Positions 9,939-18,393 are shown, numbered from the stretch's first letter. The stretch is DNA of 64,000 nt from Saccharibacillus sacchari DSM 19268 (GCF_000585395.1 NZ_KK073875.1:1876649-1940648), one strand, 5' to 3'. Translations and numbers: made by a program. The notes: generated from the letters alone by a model not told the origin.

Positions 9939-11012
9939 ATGATGGGCACACAAAAGGGGAACAGAAAAAGAATGAAGTGGCTGGCTCCGATCGCGGCGCT
10001 GATGCTGGCGGTTACGGCCTGCTCGGGCGGAAACGGCGGAGGCGGGGCAACGTCCGGAACCGGCGGCGAGTCGACGGCGGAGGAAACGGGCAATACGGCG
10101 GAACTGCGCGACGTCAGCGTCGTGCTGGACTGGACGCCGAACACCAACCATACCGGCCTTTACGCGGCGGTCGATCAAGGCTTTTACGAAAAAGAAGGCT
10201 TGAACGTCAGTATCTTGCAGCCGGGCGCGGGCGGCGCGGATCAGATGGTCGCTTCCGGCGAAGTGCCGTTCGGCATCAGCTATCAGGAAAGCATCACGCA
10301 GGCGCGGGTGCAAGGCGTTCCGCTCGTCTCGCTGGCTGCGGTCATTCAACATAATACGTCCGGCTTTGCCGCTCCGACGGATCGCAACATCAAATCGCCG
10401 AAAGACTTCGAAGGCAAGCGTTACGGCGGCTGGGGCTCTCCGGTCGAGGAAGCCGTGATGAAGTCGATCATGGATCAGGAAGGCGCGGACGTGTCCAAGG
10501 TGGAAAATATCAATATGGGCGACGCCGACTTCTTCACTGCCGTGAAGCGCGATATCGACTTTGCCTGGATCTTCTACGCGTGGACGGGCATCGAAGCGGA
10601 ACTGCGGAACGAGCCGATCGATATGCTATACGTCAAAGACTATTCCGACAGCCTCGACTACTATACGCCCGTGATCGCCACGAACGAAAAGCAGATCGCG
10701 GACGATCCGGAGCTGGTCAGATCCTTCATGAAAGCAACGGCCGAAGGCTACCAATACGCGATCGACCACCCTGCCGAAGCAGCCGATATCCTGATCAAAG
10801 CCGTGCCGGATCTCGATCCGGAGCTCGTCAAAGCCAGCCAGGAATGGCTCAGCCCGAAATATCAGGACGACGCGGCGCAGTGGGGCCGGCAAAAGCCCGA
10901 AGTGTGGAAAAACTACGGCGAGTGGATGAGTTCGCAGAACCTGCTGGAAGGCGACTTCGACTCTGCGAAAGCTTTCACCAACGACTACTTGCCTGCCGCA
11001 GACGGTAAATAA
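9939..11012 (+). CDS. thiY: Pyrimidine (HMP precursor) ABC transporter substrate-binding lipoprotein, ThiY-like
   Basis: A 357-residue NMT1/ThiY-family lipoprotein. The signal peptide ends in a lipobox (AVTAC) and the mature part starts with a Gly-rich linker. The NMT1 fold begins at VVLDWTPNTNHTGLYAAVDQ, followed by GFYEKEGLNV and QPGAGGADQMVASGEVPFGI. ThiY binds N-formyl-4-amino-5-aminomethyl-2-methylpyrimidine, a thiamine breakdown product, at the outer membrane face. The TPP riboswitch and the permease and ATPase downstream support this role. GGAG at 9925 sets the start at 9939; 9942 is equally readable, while ATG 9931 hits a stop after three codons. Confidence 0.9.
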   Translation: MMGTQKGNRKRMKWLAPIAALMLAVTACSGGNGGGGATSGTGGESTAEETGNTAELRDVSVVLDWTPNTNHTGLYAAVDQGFYEKEGLNVSILQPGAGGADQMVASGEVPFGISYQESITQARVQGVPLVSLAAVIQHNTSGFAAPTDRNIKSPKDFEGKRYGGWGSPVEEAVMKSIMDQEGADVSKVENINMGDADFFTAVKRDIDFAWIFYAWTGIEAELRNEPIDMLYVKDYSDSLDYYTPVIATNEKQIADDPELVRSFMKATAEGYQYAIDHPAEAADILIKAVPDLDPELVKASQEWLSPKYQDDAAQWGRQKPEVWKNYGEWMSSQNLLEGDFDSAKAFTNDYLPAADGK

Positions 11013-11088
11013 GAGTTTGCGGCGGACGGAGGTCAGTGGATTTTCTCCAGCATTAGACTATCTCTTATAAAAGGAAGGTTGATCATTC

Positions 11089-11388
11089 ATGGCTACGACT
11101 CTGCTCAGCATTCAAGTGATTCCGAAAACGCCCAACGGCGAGGATTCGATTCCTTACGTCGACAAAGCGATCGAGGTCATTCAACGCTCCGGCGTCAAAT
11201 ACGAAGTGCATGCGCTGGAAACAACGCTCGAAGGCGAACTGCCCGAACTGCTGGAGATCGTGCGGCAGATGCATGAAGCGTTGACGGAAGCCGGCGCGCC
11301 GAGCGTCATTTCCCAGATCAAAATCGCGCATTACCCGAGTCCGGACGGCATCAGCATGGAGCGTCTGACGGCCAAATACCGTCCATGA
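11089..11388 (+). CDS. Thiamine-binding protein of the MTH1187/YqgV (DUF77) family
   Basis: The 99-residue protein has the ferredoxin-like DUF77 pattern: SIQVIPKT at the N-terminus, YVDKAIEVIQRSGVKYEVHA, and ETTLEGELPELLEIVRQMHEAL. Members of this family bind thiamine or HMP and often sit in TPP-controlled operons. Here it lies between the SBP and permease genes, with AAGGAAGG before the start and a 4-base overlap with the permease. I infer a cytosolic sensor or carrier for the imported pyrimidine. It has no membrane segment or catalytic motif. Confidence 0.88.
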   Translation: MATTLLSIQVIPKTPNGEDSIPYVDKAIEVIQRSGVKYEVHALETTLEGELPELLEIVRQMHEALTEAGAPSVISQIKIAHYPSPDGISMERLTAKYRP

Positions 11389-12182
11389 CGCGCTCGACGC
11401 TCAATCAATGGTTCCGCTCCGCGTGGCCGCCCTTTGTGGCGGTCCTCTTGTTTTTAACGGCCTGGGAGGCGGCGGTGCGCTTCTTCGGGATCGAGGCATG
11501 GATCTTGCCTTCGCCGTCCGTGATCGCGCAGGAAGCGTCCAACAGCGCGTCGTCGCTATGGATGCACACGCTGTCCACGCTTCAATTGACGCTGATCGGC
11601 TTCGCGATCGGTTCGACGTTCGGGCTGCTGGTCGCGTGCGCGCTGCATCTGGTCCCGCTGCTCAAGTCGGCCCTCTATCCCCTGCTGATCTTGAGTCAAA
11701 ACGTTCCGACCATCGCGCTCGCGCCGCTGCTGATGATCTGGTTCGGGTTCGGCCTGCTGCCGAAAATCATCGTGATCACGCTCGTCTGCTTTTTCCCCGT
11801 GGCCGTATCGACGATGGACGGCTTCGCGCAAACGGACCGCACCATGCTGAACTATATGCGCATGATCGGAGCGAAACGCACGCAGATTTTCCGCAAATTG
11901 GAGTTCCCGCATGCCCTGCCTTCGATGTTCTCCGGCCTGCGCATCGCCGCTACGTACAGCGTCATGGGCGCCGTGATCGCGGAATGGATCGGCGCGCAAA
12001 AAGGCATCGGCTACTATATGATTCTGCAAAAATCGGCTTTCCGCACCGATCGGATCTTCGCGGCCATCGTCATTATCGTCGTGCTCAGCCTGCTGCTGTT
12101 CCTGCTGGTGACGCTGATTGAGCGGCTGGTCGTTCGGGGAGGACGGCGCGGCGAAAGCTCGGAAGGAGGAGAAAGCAGATGA
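11385..12182 (+). CDS. thiX: ABC transporter permease for pyrimidine salvage, ThiX-like
   Basis: The 265-residue protein has six predicted membrane spans and the binding-protein-dependent permease signature, with the EAA-type cytoplasmic loop around AQTDRTMLNYMRMIGAKRTQ and the following KLEFPHALPSMFSGLRIAAT. The family is SsuC/TauC/ThiX. The start overlaps the DUF77 stop (ATGA) and the end overlaps the ATPase start (ATGA), so the three are coupled. It forms the membrane channel for the ThiY-like SBP. Confidence 0.9.
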   Translation: MTRSTLNQWFRSAWPPFVAVLLFLTAWEAAVRFFGIEAWILPSPSVIAQEASNSASSLWMHTLSTLQLTLIGFAIGSTFGLLVACALHLVPLLKSALYPLLILSQNVPTIALAPLLMIWFGFGLLPKIIVITLVCFFPVAVSTMDGFAQTDRTMLNYMRMIGAKRTQIFRKLEFPHALPSMFSGLRIAATYSVMGAVIAEWIGAQKGIGYYMILQKSAFRTDRIFAAIVIIVVLSLLLFLLVTLIERLVVRGGRRGESSEGGESR

Positions 12183-12985
12183 ACGATACCCCCGTTAAGT
12201 TGGAACTATCCGACCTGCGCAAATCGTTCGGCAGCAAACGCAAACCGCTGCCGGTGATCGGCGGCGTCTCGCTTCAAGTACGCAAAGGCGAGTTCGTCAG
12301 CCTGATCGGACCTTCCGGCTCGGGGAAAAGCACGCTTTTCCACCTGATCGGCGGTCTGCTGAAGCCCGACTCCGGCGAGATCCGGCTGGACGGTCGCGTC
12401 ATCAACGGCGAGCGCGGCCATATCGGCTATATGCCGCAGCAGCCTGCGCTGTTCCCGTGGCGCAGTATTGAAGACAACGTCGTGCTCGACCGCGAGGTGA
12501 ACGGCGCTCCGCGCCGCGAATCGCTCGAAGAAGCCAGACGTTGGATGGAACGTGCCGGACTGGCCGGATTCGAAAAAGCGTACCCGCACACGCTGTCCGG
12601 CGGCATGCAGCAAAGAGCCGCGTTCGTGCGCTCCCTGCTCAGCCCGCATGAACTGATGTGCCTGGACGAGCCGTTCAGCGCTTTGGATGCTTTTACCCGC
12701 AGCGAGATGCAGGCTTGGTTGTTGGACATCTGGGAAGAAACGCGCCGCTCCGTCCTGTTCGTCACGCATCATATCGAAGAAGCTTTGCTGCTGTCCGATA
12801 CGATCTACGTGCTGTCCGGCCGGCCTTCCGAAGTGATGCGTCGCATCGAGGTTCCTTTCCCGAGACCAAGGCGCGAAGAGATTACGGAAACGCCGGAGTT
12901 TCTGTCGCTGCGCCGCGAGCTGACGAATCTAATGAAAGAAGAACAGCGCAAAAGCACCGGAATGCCGAGCGCACGCCAAAACTGA
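12179..12985 (+). CDS. thiZ: ABC transporter ATPase for pyrimidine salvage, ThiZ-like
   Basis: A 268-residue nucleotide-binding subunit. Walker A is GPSGSGKST, the Q-loop is MPQQPALFPW, the signature is LSGGMQQR, Walker B is LMCLDEPFSALD and the switch His is in VTHHIEEAL. It belongs to the SsuB/TauB/ThiZ group and powers import through the ThiX-like permease on the inner face of the membrane. It is translationally coupled to the permease by a 4-base overlap. Confidence 0.92.
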   Translation: MNDTPVKLELSDLRKSFGSKRKPLPVIGGVSLQVRKGEFVSLIGPSGSGKSTLFHLIGGLLKPDSGEIRLDGRVINGERGHIGYMPQQPALFPWRSIEDNVVLDREVNGAPRRESLEEARRWMERAGLAGFEKAYPHTLSGGMQQRAAFVRSLLSPHELMCLDEPFSALDAFTRSEMQAWLLDIWEETRRSVLFVTHHIEEALLLSDTIYVLSGRPSEVMRRIEVPFPRPRREEITETPEFLSLRRELTNLMKEEQRKSTGMPSARQN

Positions 12986-13014
12986 ATTTCGCCTAAGGAG
13001 GAAAACCGTCCGCC

Positions 13015-13887
13015 ATGCCTGCCGCCGATACGAAATCCGGGAACTACGGATTAGCCGATACCCATATTCATTTGGAAAAATACGAACCGGAACAAATCGC
13101 CGCTATGCTTGAAGAGTTCCGGGCTGCCGACGGCGAGTTCGTCGTCGCCGTCTCGATGGACCTCGAATCCGCCCGTCGAACCCGGCAGCTGGCCGAACAA
13201 TATCCGCATCTTGTTCGCCCGGCCTACGGGTTTCATCCCGAACAGCCGCTACCGTCCGCCGAAGACGAAGACGCACTGTTTGGCTGGATGGAAAAGCAAG
13301 CCGCGTTATCCGTCGCATCGCCCGAGTCCAAGCTGTCCTTCTCCCGCATGACCGCCGTCGGCGAAGTCGGACTGCCTTACTACGCCCGGCTCGAAGCTAA
13401 AGAACGCGGCGAGACGTTGGACGAAGCCGGATATATCCGTCTACTTGAACGCTTCATCATCTTCGCAGCCAAGCATAACCTTCCCGTCATTCTGCACGCC
13501 GTCTACGAAGACGCCGACACCGCTTGCGATCTGCTGGAACGCCATCGCGTCAAGCGCGCCCATTTCCACTGGTTCAAAGGTTCGGAATCGACGGTCAACC
13601 GAATGATCGCAAACGGCTATTGCATCTCGTTCACGCCGGATCTCCTTTACGAAGAAGAAATCCGCACGCTGGCCCGCCTTTATCCGACCCATTTGGTCAT
13701 GACCGAAACCGACGGCCCTTGGCCCTTCGAAGGTCCTTTTGAAGGCCGAACCACCCATCCGTCCATGACCGAAGCGGTATGTCGCGAGTGGGCGAAGCTG
13801 CATGGTTTGACGCAACAAGATGCCCGACGCCAATTGATCCAGAACGCTCGGCGGTTTTATGGTCGTCATTCTTTGAAGATTGACTAG
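13015..13887 (+). CDS. TatD-family metal-dependent hydrolase in the thiamine-salvage operon
   Basis: A 290-residue amidohydrolase-superfamily TIM barrel. The metal ligands of the TatD family are visible: DTHIHLE (HxH), GEVGL (Glu), VILHAV, HFHWFKG (His) and MTETDGPWPF (Asp). It follows the ATPase by 30 bp with AAGGAGG and no terminator, so it should share the TPP-controlled transcript. TatD proteins are usually described as DNases, but this position suggests work on the imported pyrimidine. B. subtilis uses YlmB to deformylate that compound; no YlmB is seen here. The assignment to deformylation is inference only. Confidence 0.82.
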   Translation: MPAADTKSGNYGLADTHIHLEKYEPEQIAAMLEEFRAADGEFVVAVSMDLESARRTRQLAEQYPHLVRPAYGFHPEQPLPSAEDEDALFGWMEKQAALSVASPESKLSFSRMTAVGEVGLPYYARLEAKERGETLDEAGYIRLLERFIIFAAKHNLPVILHAVYEDADTACDLLERHRVKRAHFHWFKGSESTVNRMIANGYCISFTPDLLYEEEIRTLARLYPTHLVMTETDGPWPFEGPFEGRTTHPSMTEAVCREWAKLHGLTQQDARRQLIQNARRFYGRHSLKID

Positions 13888-13913
13888 AATCCTGTTCGCG
13901 AAAGAGCCGAAGT

Positions 13914-14103
13914 GCGGAGGGAGAAATTCATAGCATATGCTTCCGAAGTGCATTTCTTCGAAATGCTTCACAAGTCGCTGTCTCACCCGGAAAGTTGAAT
14001 TGGATTTGAATAAGGATATTTCCGGGTTCAAAGGCCAACACTCCAAGTGTGTTACCGTAGGTTTTCTTTGAAAACCTATATTTCACTGAATTTCTCCCTC
14101 CGC
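13914..14103 (-). repeat. Intergenic palindromic repeat, copy A
   Basis: GCGGAGGGAGAAATTCA (13914-13930) is perfectly complementary to 14087-14103. Read on the minus strand it contains GGTTTTC/GAAAACC, ACAC/GTGT, then GTTGGCCTTTGAA, a CCCGGAAA/TTTCCGGG stem, and GAGACAGCGA. The same ordered motifs occur in copies B, C and D. It starts 27 bp after the TatD-gene stop. Confidence 0.75.
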
Positions 14104-14140
14104 TTACCATTCTTTCGGAACACAACTACAAATTCGTACA

Positions 14141-14180
14141 AAAAAGACGATTCCGTCTACAAAACGGAATCGTCTTTTTT
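14141..14180. terminator. Bidirectional terminator between the thi operon and pupG
   Basis: GACGATTCCGT (14146-14156) pairs with ACGGAATCGTC (14164-14174), with A5 on the left and T6 on the right, so it can work for both converging transcripts. Confidence 0.9.
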
Positions 14181-14317
14181 ACAAGCTAACAGCAGGCACT
14201 CCCTGCTAGGCTTTTAAGAAAAATGCACGTGCAAAAACAAACCTGCATTTTAAATTGCTATTTGCAGCCTGTCCTTAACCTTGCCCTTTCCTACCTACCC
14301 CCAAGCAGAAAGTGACG

Positions 14318-14450
14318 TAGGGGCGGAGGGAGGTGTCGTGTAGAAACGAAGTGTTCGCCTTTGAAATTGGAAAATCAACCTTTTAATAAGATGATAAAAA
14401 TTTTCCAATTTCAACACGCGATCGAAACGACACCTCCCGCAGCCCCCGCT
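14318..14450 (+). repeat. Intergenic palindromic repeat, copy C
   Basis: The outer arm GCGGAGGGAGGTGTCGT (14323-14339) pairs with ACGACACCTCCCGC (14427-14440). Inside are GAAGTGTTCGCCTTTGAA, an AATTGGAAAAT/ATTTTCCAATT stem and CGCGATCGAAACGA. The arm sequence differs from A and B after the GGAGGGAG box, yet remains complementary. It abuts the 3' end of pupG. Confidence 0.75.
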
Positions 14451-14454
14451 CCTA

Positions 14455-15273
14455 CTAAACTTTCTCCAATACCCCTTTAACCAGTCCAACGAAGTTCTCG
14501 CGAACGCGCGCCGCGACTTCGATAACTTCTTCGTGGTTGAGCGGTTGGTCAAGAATGCCGCAGGCCATGTTGGTCAGGCAGGAAATGCCCAGCACCTTCA
14601 TGCCGCCGTGTACGGCTACGATAGCTTCCGGAACGGTCGACATGCCCACCGCGTCGCCGCCGAGCGTTCGAATCATGCGGATTTCCGCAGGCGTCTCGTA
14701 AGCGGGACCCGTCCACCACGTGTATACGCCTTGTTGAAGGCCGATGCCTTGTTCTTTTGCGACTTCTTGCGCCAGTGCGCGCAGTTCGGGATTGTACACC
14801 TGCGACATGTCCGGGAAACGAACGCCCAGTTCGTCGTTGTTCGGTCCGATCAGCGGGTTGTTGGCAACCAGGTTGATGTGATCGGTAATGAGCATCAGAT
14901 CGCCCGGATTGAAGCTTGTATTGACCGCGCCGCAAGCGTTGGTCACGATCACAGTCTCCACGCCGAGGGCCTTCATCACGCGAACCGGGAACGTAACTTC
15001 CGGCAGCGTATAGCCTTCGTAGTAGTGGAAACGGCCTTTCATCGCGACAACGGTTTTGCCTTTCAATTGTCCGATCACCAGCTCGTTGGCGTGGCCGACC
15101 GCTTCCGACTTGGCAAAGTACGGGATTTCGGCATATGGAATCACGACCGCGTTTTCGATCTCGTCCGCAAGCGTACCCAGACCCGATCCCAGAATCAGGC
15201 CGATGGTCGGTTGGTGCTGCGTTTTACCCGTGATAAAGTCGCGGGCTTCCAAAATTTCTTGTGTTTTTTGCAT
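14455..15273 (-). CDS. pupG: Purine nucleoside phosphorylase (trimeric type)
   Basis: The 272-residue enzyme phosphorolyses (deoxy)guanosine and inosine to base and sugar phosphate in the cytosol. Signatures of the trimeric PNP/MTAP family are present: LILGSGLGTLAD (phosphate loop), KGRFHYYEGY, VTNACGAVN, TGPAYETPAEI and CLTNMACG. Length is typical. The start at 15273 (MQKTQEILEARDF) follows AAGGAGGA with ideal spacing; the in-frame extension to 15348 has no ribosome binding site. A TIR element and a hairpin lie in its leader. It appears monocistronic, convergent with the thi operon. Confidence 0.94.
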   Translation of the reverse strand: MQKTQEILEARDFITGKTQHQPTIGLILGSGLGTLADEIENAVVIPYAEIPYFAKSEAVGHANELVIGQLKGKTVVAMKGRFHYYEGYTLPEVTFPVRVMKALGVETVIVTNACGAVNTSFNPGDLMLITDHINLVANNPLIGPNNDELGVRFPDMSQVYNPELRALAQEVAKEQGIGLQQGVYTWWTGPAYETPAEIRMIRTLGGDAVGMSTVPEAIVAVHGGMKVLGISCLTNMACGILDQPLNHEEVIEVAARVRENFVGLVKGVLEKV

Positions 15274-15359
15274 GATGAATCCTCCTTGGATGGTGACTTC
15301 ACGAACGACGTGCCGCTGCAAGGCTTCGACGAATACGAATCCCGCCAAGCGGCTCGCCC

Positions 15360-15421
15360 AGGGCGTGTACGCAAACCTCTGAAAACCGAAAAGATTTTTA
15401 GCGGGTTTGCGTACACGCCCT
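15360..15421. mobile_element. 58-62-bp minimal TIR element in the pupG leader
   Basis: AGGGCGTGTACGCAAACC and its complement face each other across about 26 bp. The first 16 TIR bases are identical to the element that splits the RHS gene. The flanks (CCAG left, CTCA right) do not form a clear target duplication, so this copy may be older, deleted or formed by end-joining. Confidence 0.75.
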
Positions 15422-15435
15422 CAACCAGTTTACCG

Positions 15436-15471
15436 GGAGAAGCGTTGCGTGTAAACTGCGGCTTCTCCCGC
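15436..15471. repeat. Inverted repeat beside the pupG-leader TIR element
   Basis: GGGAGAAGC and GCTTCTCCC are separated by 17 bp, just upstream of the TIR element in pupG orientation. There is no T-run. It could be a protein site or a leader-RNA hairpin. 15472-15668 otherwise holds only the divergent promoters. Confidence 0.5.
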
Positions 15472-15668
15472 TTGCTCCATACTTGTCTTCAATGAAATTT
15501 TTCTAATCAAGATTTCATATTCTGCCTGCTGGAGATCGGGTAAAATTCAAGCAAGGATATACGTGCAAGCCGCACCCGAGACGAAACGCGGCAGCCCGAC
15601 GCCCCGTATACCTTTCATCGCCGGAGCATCTATCGGATGCGGCGCTCACACCCAAGGAGGAAAATGAT

Positions 15669-15878
15669 ATGTTCAAAAAAATTGTAGATAAAATTGTCCA
15701 TTCCGCGTCAAGTTCCAGCCACAAACGAGGGTCGAGCAGCCATCGAAGCCGCCGTTACCGCGGCTCCAGCAGCGATCGCCCCAGATACTCGCGCTCCTCG
15801 TCTTCCAACCATAAACACGGCGGATACGGACGTCACGGTCATTCCTACTATAAAAGAAAATCCGGAAGCTCCAGTTGA
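15669..15878 (+). CDS. Small Ser/Arg/His/Lys-rich basic protein
   Basis: The 69-residue product opens with an amphipathic stretch (MFKKIVDKIVHS) and is otherwise low complexity: Ser runs mixed with Arg, His, Lys, Gly and Tyr, with no acidic residues after residue 7 except two Asp. The ribosome binding site AAGGAGG lies 8 bp before the ATG, which strongly supports a real gene. It is followed by a terminator and faces the kinase gene. Its composition resembles disordered RNA- or polyanion-binding tails. It could be a kinase substrate given the many Ser residues; that is inference. No family is recognised. Confidence 0.7.
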   Translation: MFKKIVDKIVHSASSSSHKRGSSSHRSRRYRGSSSDRPRYSRSSSSNHKHGGYGRHGHSYYKRKSGSSS

Positions 15879-15918
15879 TCCGCAGCAGCAGCGGCAGCTT
15901 GTACGCCGGCAGCGCAAA

Positions 15919-15961
15919 CAGGCCGTTCTCCTCGTCGCAATGACGAAGGGAACGGCCTGTT
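15919..15961. terminator. Terminator between the small basic protein and the kinase
   Basis: CAGGCCGTTC (15919-15928) pairs with GAACGGCCTG (15950-15959) and serves converging genes; the T-run is short. Confidence 0.6.
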
Positions 15962-15982
15962 CGTGCGTGCAAACATGAACGA

Positions 15983-16909
15983 TCAATCGTTACGAAGGAC
16001 ATCTAGGCTCTCACTAATCGCCTTCTGCGCTTCGTCCGTGTCCGCAAAAGGCGTATCCAAGCGCAGCAAACGGCGCAGCAGCCCTTTCGTCCGTGCCGAT
16101 AAATCCAATTCGTCCTCCCATGAAGGCTCGCCCGATTCCGGCAGCGGCACAGGCATGCTTTTACCTGCCGCAAAAGCCGCTCCCCGACCACGCGGATACG
16201 AGACCGAATGCGAGCTCGGCGAGTGTTGCAGGAGCTTTGAAGCAGGAGAAATCCCTTCGCCCGGCGGCGCATACCCGGAGTACAGCATATAAAGCAGCAA
16301 ATGCCCCGCGTCCTCCAGATCCGAGTAGATTCGGGCCGGCATCCGTCCTTCAATCAAAGAACCGTCAGGCGCCTTGACCTCATCTTCGCCGATTCGACGC
16401 GCCAGTCCGAAATCGATCAGATGAATGCCCTTTTCGTCCATCATCACATTAGGGATGCGGATATCGAGGTGAACGTAGCCGCGGGCATGCACATAGCCGA
16501 TCAAATCCAGCAGTTCCAGCGCCCAACGCAAGCAATCCGCTTCGTCGAACACTCGCTTTTCCTCGAAAATCAGATCTTCCAGCGTTCGCCCCCGTATATA
16601 ATCCGCCGCCAGCCAGTCTCTTTTTCGATATGTAAAAAAGTCTTTGCAGCGCGGAATGGACGGATGTTCCATCGCCAGCAGCGCATCGCGTTCCCGCCTC
16701 AGCAGCAGCCCCGCCAAGCGGCGCCGACTCGGCTTGGCCTGCTTCAGCGCTACCTCCTGGCCGTCCTGCCGATCGATGCAGCGATAGCTCAGACCGTAAC
16801 TGCCCATGCCGAGCAGCTCGGCTACTTCGTAACGCTCGCCGATCCGTTGACCGGGTTGCACCGGATAATCGCGCCAGGCGCGGATGAATTCTTTGATGGA
16901 TTGAAGCAT
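15983..16909 (-). CDS. Hanks-type serine/threonine protein kinase
   Basis: About 308 residues, a cytosolic kinase domain without membrane segment or PASTA repeats. The Gly loop is LGMGSYG, the ATP Lys is in VALKQA, the catalytic loop is HLDIRIPN (His-Leu-Asp in place of His-Arg-Asp) and the metal loop is DFGLA. The region after subdomain VIII is short and Ser-rich. All catalytic residues are kept, so activity is expected. The start at 16909 (MLQSIKEF) follows AAGGAG; a longer start at 16924 is possible but would overlap that site. The target is unknown; the nearby Ser-rich protein is one candidate. Confidence 0.85.
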   Translation of the reverse strand: MLQSIKEFIRAWRDYPVQPGQRIGERYEVAELLGMGSYGLSYRCIDRQDGQEVALKQAKPSRRRLAGLLLRRERDALLAMEHPSIPRCKDFFTYRKRDWLAADYIRGRTLEDLIFEEKRVFDEADCLRWALELLDLIGYVHARGYVHLDIRIPNVMMDEKGIHLIDFGLARRIGEDEVKAPDGSLIEGRMPARIYSDLEDAGHLLLYMLYSGYAPPGEGISPASKLLQHSPSSHSVSYPRGRGAAFAAGKSMPVPLPESGEPSWEDELDLSARTKGLLRRLLRLDTPFADTDEAQKAISESLDVLRND

Positions 16910-16974
16910 CCTGCACTCCTTCATGCGGCTGTGCCGATTGTGATCGAACCCGGCACCTCCGCTTCATATGCTGC

Positions 16975-17724
16975 TTATTGTTTATTAAAGCCTTTGTTCT
17001 CCAAAAACGAACGCAGTTGCAAGCGCGACGGGTTCGTTAATTTGGCGGCCATTTGCTCCGACCATGAAGATGTTCGCTGGCCGTTCGTGCGCGCCGTGAT
17101 ATAACGGACCGACGTCTCGTCGTAAGCCTGTACGCCGCGCTCGTTTTGTTCAACATGGTAACCGTTCATATGCAATACGGCTTCCTGCGGAAGGCGCGGG
17201 CGCAGGCCGGCACCATGGTTCGGGTCCGGATAGCCCACGCACATCCCGAAGACCGGATAGACGTAGTCCGGCAGGCCGAGCAGATCCGAGACCGTTTCGA
17301 TCTGACTGCGAATGCCGCCGATATACACGATGCCCAGTCCCAGCGATTCCGCAGCCACGGCCGCGTTTTGTGACGCCAGCGCCACATCGACCGTTGCGAC
17401 GACAAAGTTTTCGACGGCTCCCTCGTAGGAAGCTGCGACCGGTTGATGCGTCTCGGCTGCTTTTTTCAATCGGGAGAGGTCTGCGCACCACACCAGGAAT
17501 ACCGGACACTCCTGAATATAGGCCTGATTTCCCGCGCATTCGGACAGCTTATTTTTCAAGTCGGGATCGGTAACCGCCACAACGCTGTACGCCTGAACGT
17601 TGCTGGAGCTGGACGCCATTTGCCCGGCAGCCACAATCGCTTCAAGCTGCTCCTGCGAAACGGGCTGATCCGTATATTTGCGAACGGAGCGGTGATTCAT
17701 CAACAGGGAGATCGTATCGTTCAT
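16975..17724 (-). CDS. nfrA: FMN-dependent NADPH nitro/flavin reductase, NfrA family
   Basis: The 249-residue protein matches oxygen-insensitive group A nitroreductases: an N-terminal HRSVRKYTDQPV FMN-phosphate motif, ASSSSNVQAYSVV, AVAAESLGLGIVYIGG and GLPDYVYPVFGMCVGYP. Family members are FMN homodimers that reduce nitro compounds, quinones, flavins or protein disulfide-linked thiols with NADPH. Length is typical and AAGAAGG precedes the ATG. It stands 65 bp upstream of the kinase gene on the same strand and might share a transcript with it. Confidence 0.9.
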   Translation of the reverse strand: MNDTISLLMNHRSVRKYTDQPVSQEQLEAIVAAGQMASSSSNVQAYSVVAVTDPDLKNKLSECAGNQAYIQECPVFLVWCADLSRLKKAAETHQPVAASYEGAVENFVVATVDVALASQNAAVAAESLGLGIVYIGGIRSQIETVSDLLGLPDYVYPVFGMCVGYPDPNHGAGLRPRLPQEAVLHMNGYHVEQNERGVQAYDETSVRYITARTNGQRTSSWSEQMAAKLTNPSRLQLRSFLENKGFNKQ

Positions 17725-17872
17725 CGAAATGCCTTCTTTCCGTATGGAATCTGCAAAACCTCGGTACGAACTTTTGCTTGGCGCATGTTCGCGTCGTTTC
17801 TATTATGAAACCCCGATGCGGTCCTTGCAAGAGATGCCAGATCGCATATCTGTCCCTCTGCTTCCGAAACGC

Positions 17873-17938
17873 AAAAAAGGCTCCGACTTCAAGCATGAAT
17901 CCCGTTTCGGATCGATGCTTGCGACGGAACCTTTTCTG
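17873..17938. terminator. Terminator hairpin before the 84-residue gene's 3' side
   Basis: AAAGG-TCCG-CAAGCAT pairs with ATGCTTG-CGGA-CCTTT, with A-rich and T-rich ends, so it can act in both directions. Confidence 0.65.
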
Positions 17939-17951
17939 CCTTCTCCGATTC

Positions 17952-18206
17952 TTATTCGCCATACCCAAAGTAAATGCCACGCTCCTTCTTCTCCGATAAC
18001 GGCTTATTAGAAAGCGCATTCATAAAATCAGGCCTGAATGAATCATGGCTGGGGTCGTAGTCTAACGGTTCAAGCGACGCATGTTCACTGCTTGGCTCAT
18101 CCGTTTCCCGAACGAGCATTCCCGAAGGATCGCGCAATGCCTGAATGAGCGCGAAAGCGGCGGTAAACGGCAAATGTTGCTGGACTGCCCGGCGGCTTCT
18201 GCTCAT
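17952..18206 (-). CDS. Small hypothetical protein (84 residues)
   Basis: The ATG at 18206 follows GAGGAGG with good spacing, and a terminator lies just past the stop, so this is probably a real gene. The product begins with a basic, Arg/Gln-rich segment (MSRSRRAVQQHLPF), has a short hydrophobic helix (TAAFALIQALRD) and ends charged (EKKERGIYFGYGE). No family is recognised and there is no signal peptide or Cys. It is unlinked in function to its neighbours as far as I can see. Confidence 0.6.
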   Translation of the reverse strand: MSRSRRAVQQHLPFTAAFALIQALRDPSGMLVRETDEPSSEHASLEPLDYDPSHDSFRPDFMNALSNKPLSEKKERGIYFGYGE

Positions 18207-18393
18207 TCCTTTTCCTCCTCACGTGATCTTAAGCGACATCATGGTTGAGCTTTTTGTATATTTAACGTTTGTTGCAGGCTTTGACTCACGCTTTATGGAA
18301 ATTACAGGGTAAAAATTTAAAAACGCTGACACATGTTCGTCAAAAAGAGATTCGGTATTACGGTTAAGGAAGTAGGCATCACCTTGTGAAAGC

